Of a DNA stretch of 64,000 nucleotides, positions 23,684-34,128 are shown in pieces; the first letter of the stretch is position 1, and every line of letters begins with the position of its first letter. This stretch comes from Xylogone sp. PMI_703. Lineage: Eukaryota > Ascomycota > Leotiomycetes. The stretch is taken from positions 7,192,001 through 7,256,000 of the forward strand of contig JAJTUQ010000003.1 in assembly GCA_021399445.1 (NCBI GenBank), read 5' to 3'. The notes under the pieces are model-generated. The model saw only the letters and a list, made by a program, of their open reading frames with translations. It was not told the DNA's origin and did not search any database. The position numbers and the translations under genes are program-made.

Positions 23684-26600
23684 ATGCCATTGAGATGGCT
23701 GAGATGCTGGCTCAGCACCTCTAACTGCAGCCAGTCTATGTCAATTTCGCTATGGAGGTGGATTTCGATTGCCTTATTTATATCATGGCTGGGGACGACG
23801 GCTGCTATGTTACCAGGGCGGGTTGCGCAGCTGAGAAAAGAAACAGTGTCAATGTTCTATCATGGTTTTGACAATTATATGCGTATTGCATTCCCAGAGG
23901 ACGAGGTTGGTCGGAGTCTGCTGGATCTATAAAATTACTGTGCTGATCATTTGTAGTTGAGACCTGTGTCTTGTACGCCATTGACTAGAGACCGCCATAA
24001 CCCGCGCAATGTCGAGTTGAATGATGTTCTTGGAAATTATTCCTTAACCTTAATCGATAGTCTATCTACACTTGCAATCATAGCTTCTGCTCCTCTGGAC
24101 AAGGCGGGGACCGGCAAGAAAGCGTTGCGCGACTTCCAAGACGGCGTTGCTTCTCTGGTACAACAATATGGTGATGGAACAAGTGGACCGTCTGGACAAG
24201 GGCTACGTGCACGCGGCTTCGATGTCGATAGCAAAGTCCAAGTATTTGAGACAGTTATAAGAGGTCTTGGCGGTTTGCTGAGCGCTCATCTGTTTGCTAT
24301 CGGAGAACTCCCCATCCAAGGATACAAGCCGGTATTTGCACGATCAACTTCACAGAAACTCCCCAAATATCATACTCCGACTATCATCTGGCCGAACAAG
24401 TTTAAGTATAATGGCCAACTTCTTCGACTTGCTCTGGATCTGGCTGAACGACTTCTTCCTGCTTTCTATACTCATACGGGAATGCCATATCCAAGGGTAA
24501 ATCTGCGTCATGGTATCCCGTTTTATGTGAATTCTCCTCTACATGAAGGCTCAGGAATTGAGAACACTCAGCGAGGCGCTCCCGAAATCACCGAAACGTG
24601 CAGCGCGGGGGCAGGGAGTTTAGTACTCGAGTTCACTGTTCTGAGTCGACTAACCGGCGACCCAAGATTTGAACAGCTCGCCAAACGAGCGTTCTGGGCG
24701 GTTTGGAGTCGTCGAAGCTCCATAGGTCTTATCGGAACTGGAGTTGATGCCGAAAATGGCCAATGGATTGGAGCTTATTCTGGAATTGGCGCTGGCGCTG
24801 ACAGTTTTTTTGAGTATGCCGTGAAAACTTATATCCTTCTTTCTGGACAAGATACCCCGAATCTTACGACCTCTTACGAACGTATCCATGATTCCTGGTT
24901 GGACCCAAATACTATCTATAGCCCGTTGAGTGTCGAAGAAAACCAGCCGGAAACATTTCTAAACGCTTGGCATGAAGCACATGCAGCCATCAAGAGACAT
25001 CTATACAGCAACATCCACCACCCCCACTATGTTAATGTCCACTTGGCTACTGGATCTCCGCAGGCATATTGGATAGATAGTCTCGGGGCTTATTATCCAG
25101 GGCTACTCACTCTTGCTGGGGAGGTCGAGGAGGCTATAGAAACAAATCTGCTCTACACTGCGTTATGGACGAGATATGCTGCTTTGCCAGAACGATGGTC
25201 TGTGCGAGAAGGCAATGTCGAAGGAGGATTAGGCTGGTGGCCTGGTCGGCCGGAATTTATCGAGTCCAATTATTATCTATATCGGGCCACAAGGGATCCT
25301 TGGTATCTTCATGTGGGTGAAATGGTGTTGGAAGATATCAAACAACGCTGCTGGACTAAATGTGGGTGGTCTGGGCTTCAAGATGTACGGACAGGCGAGA
25401 AGAGTGACCGAATGGAAAGCTTCTTCCTTGGAGAAACGGCCAAGTACTTGTACTTACTCTTCGACTCAGAGCATCCACTCAATAAACTCGATGCGGCCTA
25501 TGTCTTCACTACTGAAGGTCACCCTCTTTTGATACCTAACAAAATCCGGTCTCCTCTTGGAAAAAGAAAGCCACGCCCTACCACCGAGCTGCAGCCATAC
25601 TCTGCCACTCAAGTTACAGATACTTGCCCCGCACCGCCTGCCCCGCTTCCCTTCACTGTCTCTGTTACTGCAGCAAGGCGCGATATTTTCCATGCCTCGA
25701 GTCTTATAGGATTAGATATGATACCTAACTATCGTTCAATACAAGGAGATCCAGATGCTACTGTTGCAGCTAATCACACAATTTATCCTTGGACTTTACC
25801 GGAATCACTTCTACCGGTTAATGGGATTTGTGATAAGCTTCCACTCAAGACAACTTTTACTATCGAGTTTCCTATCAACACACCTGCGCCTAACGCAGGT
25901 GGGAACGGTAATTTCAATGTTGTCTTTGGGCCTCAGGGCGTAGTCCGACTGAATGAAGGGATTTTGATAAAAAGCTTGTCCGGACTAAAACTAGGCATGG
26001 TCTATGAATCTCCTTCCCCTTTCCACGGTGTAAATGGCCCGCTCTCGGAGTCCTGGCGAGTTTGGAGCATAGCACACACCCCACTAGGACGAGATGAAAA
26101 AGTTTTCATCTCAAGGGACATACTCGGAAGCATCAACGATCCTTCATTCAGACGTATCCGAGATCCCATTATGCTAGACCTAGTTTTACAGCTTAAAAAT
26201 GCTGCCCCCGAGACGAACCAGACAACATCTCCTGATAGCGAGGAATATTACGAGGATGCGACTACGGAGACCTTGACGATTGAATTTGATGAAGAATCAG
26301 TCGGATCAGCAGACGTGGCATCCGACTACAAAACCTTACTGAGTGCATTCTTCCACCAAGTCACATCTGTACTCCGTGATCCGGTGGCAACAATAATTCC
26401 TGAACCAGAAGAACCTCCCGTCTATCAATTTGCTACTCTGCAAGCCATCGCTCCTACGGGTCTCGGTGCCGCACCGATTGTAGAAGTTGATGAGGCTCCC
26501 AATCCTAATATAGGGCCGGCTTCTGAGCTACTTACTTGGACGAAGTTCTATTTCGCAGATTATGCCTGCGATGAGAGGTTGCCCGATGAAGCTGTGAAGT

Positions 26601-26989
26601 CGCATCAAGTTATCGTCATGAAGAGGGGTGGTTGCACTTTTAATGAAAAGTTAGCAAATATCCCCAGTTTTACACCCACTGCGAAGGGGCTGAAGTTGGT
26701 TGTTGTTGTCTCGGACGAAGATGATGAAGAAGCGGATGTACATACGGATGGTACTGAACATGAAAATGAAGGTATTGGAGGAGCAGAATCCAAGCTCATC
26801 AGACCGCTTCTGGATAAACCACAGGTAACGCCTTCTGGTCTTCTCAGGCACCATCAAATTTCCATGGTCATGGTTGCAGGAGGGCAAGAAGTTATAGATG
26901 CGATGAAGAGGACGAGGAGCATGGGGCTTAGGAGAAGGTATCATGTTGAAAGTCAAGGGTTGACAGTTGGCAATATTATCGTGGTATGA
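23684..26989 (+). CDS. MNL1: EDEM/Htm1-type alpha-1,2-mannosidase (GH47) with protease-associated domain
   Basis: 1084 residues in two exons: 23684-23905 and 23957-26989. The 51-nt intron has an unusual GTTGGT donor, but splicing restores FPEDELRPVSC, a GH47 hallmark. The first ATG gives a 30-residue lead before a hydrophobic signal (WRWISIALFISWLG); the ATG at 23738 would give a more ordinary signal peptide and may be the real start. GH47 signatures follow: LNDVLGNYSLTLIDSLSTL, GAPEITETCSAGAGSL and GGLGWWPGRPEFIESNYYLY. Near residue 935 a PA domain carries IVMKRGGCTFNEKL. The family trims mannose from misfolded glycoproteins in the ER, which marks them for ER-associated degradation. It is longer than yeast Htm1 (about 800) because of the C-terminal extension common in filamentous fungi. 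ER lumenal location is inferred. Confidence 0.92.
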
Positions 26990-27254
26990 TATAGTGTATA
27001 CGCATTTAGATGATTTCTACTCCGTTCTGGTTTTGAGAGTTGTTCATATTTGAGCATACGCACAGTTTTGCATTGTGTTGCACGCTTTTGTTCGGAGGAT
27101 TCTTTCTCATCCTTGTAAATATGTTGTTGATTGGTGCATACGATCACTTGATGCACAATTTCCTTGTCTTGACGAATTGAGCATACTCACCTCAATGTAA
27201 CGTACGTAAGCATGCCACACCCGTAGACTATTCACTTGAATAATCTCATCCATT

Positions 27255-28043
27255 ATGCTCCCGGAATATACTAACGCTATTCAAGGAGATCGGACTCTCT
27301 ACGAGCACTTTGAAAACCGTGTCCTTCGGTCCACATCCTCAAATGGCCGTGTCGTCGCTATTAAAATAAAACCAAGGAGCACTCTCTTAAGATCAGAAGG
27401 TAAAATGATGCACTATGCCTCCCAACAACCTGGTATCAAAGCTCCCCATGTCCTAGGCTGCTACGACGTCGAGCCAGGGATTACCACTATGGTCAGTGAC
27501 CTCGTACCGGGAGTCTCTCTGGATCAAGTCTGGCACCAAATGACCAAGGTAGAACAGAATTCTGTGAAGTCACAGCTTAAAGAACAACTTGCCTCGTTCC
27601 GCCGCTGTACGCAACCTCATATCGGACGTATCAATCACCAGCCAACTCGTAATTTCTACGACCGTCTCAAGGTTACGACGATGGGTCCCTTTGATTCGGA
27701 AGTGGAGTTTGATGACTGGTGTTTGGCGCGAGTAAAGTCTTCTCTTGAGCGGGTAAAATGGAAGTATATCCTCCCACGGATACGTGGGAGAGATTCAAAG
27801 CACTTTGTCCTAACGCATGGTGACCTTGCTGCGAGGAATATTATGGTTAAGGATGGGGTTGTCACGGGGATTTTGGATTGGGAACATGCGGGTTTCTTCC
27901 CTGAGTATGTTGAGTACGCTGTTGCGTTGGGAATATGTGATGGACATGAAGATTGGTGGAAACCGGTATTGAAGGAGATTTTGAAGCCTTGTGATTCACG
28001 AAGGTTGAAGTTTCAGGCCTTGATTAAGGATAGAGGGTGGTAG
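27255..28043 (+). CDS. aminoglycoside phosphotransferase (APH)-fold kinase-like protein
   Basis: 262 residues, single exon, ATG at 27255. The fold is shown by the catalytic loop LTHGDLAARNIMV (about 186-198; the HxDxxxxN motif) and the metal-binding segment GILDWEHAGFFPEYVEY (about 204). The lysine of VVAIKIK (about 36) and the glutamate of LRSEGKMMHY (about 53) could be the N-lobe ATP-site pair. Fungal members of this large family mostly have unknown substrates; drug resistance should not be assumed from the name. It starts 265 bp after the mannosidase stop on the same strand. Length is typical for the short fungal form. Confidence 0.85.
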   Translation: MLPEYTNAIQGDRTLYEHFENRVLRSTSSNGRVVAIKIKPRSTLLRSEGKMMHYASQQPGIKAPHVLGCYDVEPGITTMVSDLVPGVSLDQVWHQMTKVEQNSVKSQLKEQLASFRRCTQPHIGRINHQPTRNFYDRLKVTTMGPFDSEVEFDDWCLARVKSSLERVKWKYILPRIRGRDSKHFVLTHGDLAARNIMVKDGVVTGILDWEHAGFFPEYVEYAVALGICDGHEDWWKPVLKEILKPCDSRRLKFQALIKDRGW

Positions 28044-28117
28044 CATAGGAATTTAGGATCCTAGATCGTGGAAGGAATAATAGGAAATAAACGGCTCTGT
28101 AGGATATACAGTTATAT

Positions 28118-28157
28118 CGAGTCTCCACCTTAGAGGCTATTTGCAGATGGAGACTCG
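28118..28157. repeat. short inverted repeat (hairpin) after the APH-like gene
   Basis: A perfect 10-bp inverted repeat (CGAGTCTCCA at 28118-28127, TGGAGACTCG at 28148-28157) with a 20-nt loop lies 75 bp past the stop codon. It could fold in the 3' UTR; a function in 3'-end formation is only a guess. Confidence 0.5.
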
Positions 28158-28312
28158 AGCATGGAGAACTGAAGACTCCTCACACAGGGAATAACGGAGA
28201 TGATTTTTGATACTCCGAAGGATATTCCAAACGAACCATTACTACCAAGCTTACAAATGTTTAGCACACAAGCACAGTTTGATTAAATATATTTCTGGAA
28301 GGCTCAGAAGTT

Positions 28313-30716
28313 TTAAGTAGCCGTATTATGCATACCCTGCAGTGCCATGAGGGCAAAATGTCCGCCCACTACCGGTCGAGCCCTAAACTGTCCGGCGTCG
28401 ATAGGCCAACTATAGAGATATCTGTTAGCATGCTTGCTTTGATTACTCTCCCCTATAAAACCGAATGACGTGCTGAAAGTCCCAATATAATGCTGGGAGA
28501 ACTGCACCAATAATAAGAGATATGATCGCTTACTCTCCAGTCTGTGCATCATAAAGATCTGTAAGGGGCCCGCTTGTTGGGGTCTCGTTAATAAATTTTG
28601 CCAAGTCACTGATAAACATCTCCTTTGTGCTTGACGAAGAAATGGCCGCAGTAAACATTTGCCAATCCGACTTTGTATAGTTGTGCCTTGTATCGAGTGC
28701 TACTCCGTATTTATCCTCAACGGTGGGGTAAAATGCACTTTGCATATCGTATATCGACTGTGGCACAAGTCCCAGGTTGAGTTCTGTATCAGCATAAAGA
28801 TTGTACAGTAGTCCATGGGTATCATTCAAACCATAACCAAGTGTGGTATGTGGCGGATTGGCATCATGCGCAATACCAAGCACTTGCCATTGTGAGATAT
28901 AGTCATGCGCAATATCGGTATAGTTCTTCGCATCGGCAGAGTTACCTGTGAGATCTGCAATAGTAGCCATAGCCTCAATTCCAATTATTCCCTTCAAAGC
29001 CAGGTTGGTTTGGTTTGCCAATGATCCAGCAAAGTCATCTGTGGATATTTGATTTGCTGGGATTAGTGCCTCTTGAATTAGATACTGCGTCCACTGATTC
29101 AGAATATCATAGTGTGCGCTGAGATAACTGACATCGCTTGTTCGTTGAGCATATGCGAGGGTCATTACCAACATGTTGCCACATTCTTCGAGCGGCTGCG
29201 CCTCATCTTTCCCATCAGGGTGACCAGTAGCATTTGGATAGCTGGAGCCAAGATCATGCATCGAGTAAGTATTCGGGTATTGCCCTGATTCTTGGTTCTC
29301 GAATAGAGGGTCAAGAAGGAGCTTCAAATTGACCGGATTTGTGTATAGAAGGACTGGATGCAAAGGAAATACAACGTCAACGGTATTTACATTGCCATCA
29401 GAACTTATCTCTTTCATAAATATATACTGCTTGGTCTTGTTGCCTACTGGCTGGAGGGCTCCGAACGCCTGACGAGCGGAGAGGGATGTGATTGTGACAT
29501 AATCGTTTCCACCTGCAGCTAACGCGTCGGCTGCGACTTGGTTGTCGAAACTTGTCGCCGCGCTGCTTGCATGATCGTAGTCATTATAGAAAAAAGAGAC
29601 CTAAAGCTCATTAGTATGCTCAGCATCTTGCATGGAGCTGCAGCCCAGGCTTACTGAATCTAATTCATCAGAAAAGTAGCTTGTCCATAATGATGGTAGA
29701 TACTCTACGCCCCCAGCACTGGCAAACTGGATTGCAATCTCTTGCGTGAGGCCAATGGTGAATAGTGTCGATGTCGAAGCTGTGATGGAACCCAGGTCAA
29801 GAGCAAAGCCAAAGACAACTGCTGTATCCTGTGGAGATCCAAAATTGGTGTCCTTTGAGTTGTCAAGTTTCCCTTCGGATACGAAAGATCCTCGCACATC
29901 AGTATCTTTTCCAGATTGATGAGTGAGATGAGAAGCCGTTTCCGTAGCCCAATACCAGTAGCCCCAATCCGGCTGTTGATTGGTTTCAGACACCAGTAAT
30001 TGGTTCTGTGGATAGAACTTATGATAGGCCAATTTTCCAGTAGTACCATAATCCCATTGTACAGGCGAGGTTTTGTCACCAGCAGCCCAGTCTAATGAGT
30101 AGATTAAAAGTTAAAAGTCATACAACCAAGGACTCTTTGGAATTGTGCAACGGCGTACCTGCGGATGTGTCAACATACAATTGGACATCGTGTTCCTTTC
30201 CATCTGATGATTCAACTGCAACATCGAGATATGAAAAGATCAAGGTTTGTTTTTGTATGTCATTTGGTGTGACAGGAGAAAGGAAGGTAATGTTCATCTG
30301 TACCAGCCCTCCTACATTCATAACGAACGTGCTCCTTGTCGATGTGTACTCGAAAGCAACCTGGTCGGCTGTCTTGGAGTCATTTGTCGGAACACCCATC
30401 CACGTGTACACAGCATTATCCACGCGAATCATCCCAGCCCACTCAATTGTCTCACCACTGTAACAGTTATACTCTACAAACAATATTCTTGAAAGGCGGA
30501 GACTTACGTCCAGAATTGGGGCCACTCCCCAACTAGGTAACCGCCGTTCCCTCCATCACTCCCAGCTGGTAACCACGTGCTAAGGTATGGAGATTTGACT
30601 GCCAAAGGGATAGAGGGAGGTCTAGCAGGGCTAAATGTGGATTGTCCTTGTCCCTGTGCAATTGCAAAAAGCGCAGTTGCTGCAGCTACCAGGAACGCAG
30701 GTTTGGTATAGCCCAT
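28313..30716 (-). CDS. gtaA: secreted glutaminase A-like protein (GtaA family)
   Basis: 702 residues in five exons: 30716-30508, 30457-30159, 30091-29655, 29600-28534 and 28409-28313. Introns are 50, 67, 54 and 124 nt, and each join restores family sequence in frame (for example FWTGETIEWAG, SADWAAGDKTSP, DSVSFFYNDYDHASS and GDWPIDAGQFRARPVVGGHF). The first 20 or so residues are a signal peptide (KPAFLVAAATALFAIAQG). The conserved N-terminal part (PPSIPLAVKSPYLSTW) and the later helical part (SMHDLGSSYPNATGH, then DTRHNYTKSDW) match fungal GtaA, which releases ammonia from glutamine outside the cell. Several N-glycosylation sequons fit secretion. The last intron is longer than the others and holds alternative AG sites, so its exact ends are less certain. 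Confidence 0.9.
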
Positions 30717-32751
30717 GATCGCTAGTAGAACAATAACTCATACACAGTTGATTAATGAGTTTAAAGTTCTGTAAAGAAAATGAAGAGGAAGCACCTGAAG
30801 CGAAGTGCTTCCTGTTTATAAGAATGCTTTATCTGAAGAATAAAGAAAAAGAAAGTGTAACCTCCATTTCTGGGCCGGGTATAATGAATGCTAAATAGGA
30901 TAACGAATGCTCTAAAGAGGAATTGGCCGAGGCAGAAACAGAAGAAAAGGCGCAGCAGAAATTGGCATTTCATGCAGATCACAAGCATCTAGAAGAATGA
31001 CCGTAAAAGACAGGGGTTACTATGTAGAAACTGGGTTGGACTCCCACCCTCTAGGCGCAGCTGACGGGAGAGACAGGGCAGGAGCGAACAATCCACATGA
31101 GCAGATAGCTTCTGACAATGGAGATGATCATCTCTCTCCCACCTCTACCATTGCGGGACCCCATAACTTGTCGATGAGAGTAGAACAAAAGAAAAACCAA
31201 GAGCATCCTATACCACGTAGTAGTCTACTTGAGACGGTTTGTGGCGATGAGCGAACTACTGCTCGTGGCCCCGACGAAAAAAAGGAACCGCCCTGATCTT
31301 TTCGTATCGGATTTTGGAGTGACGCAAGAGCATGAAATGAGCCAGGAACGGAGTCAGGCCCGGGGATGAACCTTCGCAAAGCATTGGCTTAAGAGGCCAG
31401 CTATTGCTTGGATAGGAAACCTGACCTTGACGAGCATCAGGCCGGATCAGCAACCCAGACACGAGAAGTAGCTGTTGGGCTTCTGCTTTTGACAACGCTG
31501 TGCCGCCATTACACACAAAAAAGTCAAGGTTGCAACTCAACCCCGCAGACAAATGCTGGGGTTTGGCTGCAGATTGGTGGAGGAGTTAAGATGAAAGCTC
31601 GCAATTTAAGCTTTTTCGCTCGATCGCCAAAAAGCCTTCCGTGAGTGGAAGGGCGGACAACGGCCAGTAGGAGGATTTTCGATGGGGATTCTTGGGCTTC
31701 CCCGGATGGGGCGCTCTCGCCCATACAAAGTAGTCATGGGGCCACAGGACATGCGAGCAGCAGGTGTGCGTGATGGAGTCAAATTCGCAGAAACATTGCG
31801 AAGATAGGAGAAGAGGTGCCGAGCATGGCGATCGGAATGCCCAGCCTCAAAGGTAACGTTTGATTTGAAGAGGAGATTTCGAGCCGGTCAAAGAAGGTCA
31901 TCCACTTGGGCCACTCTGTCTCAGACCATCCACCAGGATTGTCGACTCTGTCGGGGGAGGAGGTGTATCTTTCGCGAGCTGGAAGTGGAAGCATGTGGAA
32001 GCATAAGACTGTAATCTTGGATTCATCTAGCCGCGCAGGACTCGGATCTAAATCTGGAGTCACGACTGAGCCCTCTAGCATGAAAGATTGGCATAAGAAA
32101 GGAACTCCTAGTACCCGCATTTATTCCTTCGTGTTCCTCCTGGTGGCAGCAATAATGTGCCGCAGTCCGTCAGCACAGGGTTCAAAGGGGCAAGAAGGAG
32201 GAAGGTCCAGGGCACAGTGGACGTAGCGGGGTAGCTTGCTGTGTCCACTGGAACACACAGCAGGTTCTCTCTCCCACTTCCGCTACACTTCCGGCTTCTA
32301 CCTCGAACAAAACACAACCACTATAGAGGCGTAAACAGAAAGTAAGCACGATAAGGTAGTAAGCAGTTTCTTCAGATGGAAATCCAAAGCAGACGTCATC
32401 TCACCAGGTTTTTATTTTTAGGGCATCTAGTCTAGTCTGCTGAAGCCTTTATTAGACAAACAACCGTACGGAGGTACGGTACAGCACACACCTCCGAGCC
32501 GTTCTCGCTCTATTACGGATTTAAAGCTTTTCTATATTCCCGCAACGGACATACTACAGTACATCAACCGGACAGTTCCCTAATCTCAACACCGCGCTTG
32601 GTCACATCTTATTTGTGCATGAATTACCGGTACAGTACCGATAAGCATAAGCCACTTACAATTTTATTAGACTGCTTAAAGTTTCAGCATGTCAGTATAC
32701 GGATGTACTGGGTAGCCACGCTCTTTACACATATGGTAACGTCCTCAATCT
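30717..32751. other. intergenic, glutaminase promoter side
   Basis: About 2 kb upstream of the glutaminase start. Short frames overlap on both strands but none is recognisable. Near 32470-32640 there are several small GTAC-centred palindromes (for example CCGTACGGAGGTACGG). I see no gene. Confidence 0.4.
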
Positions 32752-32857
32752 TATGCAAAAGTCTACCCGCAGTTATGCAAAACTCACTACTAAAAGTTCA
32801 AGCGGCTAACTATATCTGGACCAGCGGCTTGCATAACTGCGGGTAGACTTTTGCATA
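32752..32857. mobile_element. 106-bp MITE with perfect terminal inverted repeats and TA target duplication
   Basis: The arms at 32752-32780 and 32829-32857 are perfect reverse complements over 29 bp (starting TATGCAAAAGTCTACCCGCA). They enclose a 48-bp unrelated core with no coding capacity. The outermost TA on each side (32752-32753 and 32856-32857) can be read as a target duplication, so the element proper would be 102 bp starting TGCAAAAG. TA duplication points to the Tc1/mariner superfamily. Perfect arms suggest recent insertion or strong constraint. A transcript would fold into a long hairpin. Confidence 0.8.
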
Positions 32858-34128
32858 TTTAAGAGTGAGCCATTTCCACCAGCGAAGGAGGTAACTCAGT
32901 TCTATATTCGGTACTCCAGCTTGCTTTTACCTCATATGAGTCTTCTCAAGGCGGATGCCCGGCTCCAGCAAAACTAAAATAAATTCTCGTTTAACTTAGG
33001 AATATATGAGAATTGGAGGCATACACACATAAAGAACCATTTATTCTCTGAGCTGCATGAGGGATCAATGGTATGGAACTGCTTCAATCTGGACCAAGGA
33101 TGACACCCCATATCTCACCCGAGCACAGCCAAGAACACAATTTCATGTTCAAAAATCCGATTCGTTTTTCACAAAGCACATGTCCTAAATAACTCATATA
33201 CTGAGATGCTCGTCCGGTTTTAAGCGCAAGACCAGCTAAACACCTCTGTCCTCGCACCAATTCGCACCAAGTAGTCGGAGCTCGGATCCGAGAGTATGTC
33301 CTTGTCCAAGCCCCGTGAAATAACCAAACATTCAACTCACCGCCAGCGAGTAGAATCATCTCAAAAGCTTCTACTTCTCTATCCTTAAGAACCAGACCGT
33401 ACATATGATATCTCAATCTCGGCCGAGCTTAGGTGATTTGAAATCGGCTTGTCAGCCCTGCGTATTTCCATCAGACCTGTCCAAATCCGTCCAAATCCGT
33501 TCAAAGCCACCCCGCCGCACTTGTACTGTACGATGTTAGTAATCAAGAACCACAGATTTACAAATGGATTAAGTCCGTCGCAAAATTCCCCATCTCATTA
33601 GGTAAACTGGCCTGTGATTATGCAAGAAATAGCTATCGTGACCACCAAAACCACAAGGCAATTTGCTGCAATTTATCCTGAGAAGAACTCAGATTATGAA
33701 CTAAGAACGGAGATTCGGCTCTTGCAAGTGTCCGCCAGTAGCATCAGCAAAGGCGCGCGAATTTCGCAGCGGTAAAAGCAGCACCTACCTCTTTTGTACC
33801 CAGACCAGCGAGCGGGTTGACGTAGTGGGAGGTTCCTGCGGCGTGAAGTCGGACTAACATTTGGAGCGACTTTTTTTAACGTTAAACTTTATGAAAACCG
33901 ATGACAGCTTATTCTTGAAACCTTATTCTTATTGGGACCTTTTCTGAATCAAATGGATTCAGTACGGCCGCATTGAGTCACCAATGTAAAATTCGGTGTT
34001 AACCGCCAAGTCGCTCTTCATGTATATGCCTGATTTCCATAACTCACCCACCTACCAAGGAGATTTCCTGTAAAGGACGAAAAGACAATACCAGAGAAGA
34101 ATCCGGGTGGAGCCGATCAAGTCTGACC
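32858..34128. other. intergenic, promoter side of the second Zn2Cys6 gene
   Basis: About 1.3 kb without a recognisable gene. A short direct repeat (GTCCAAATCC twice, then a third imperfect copy) lies near 33478-33505. The last few hundred bases are presumably the promoter and leader of the downstream regulator. Confidence 0.4.
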
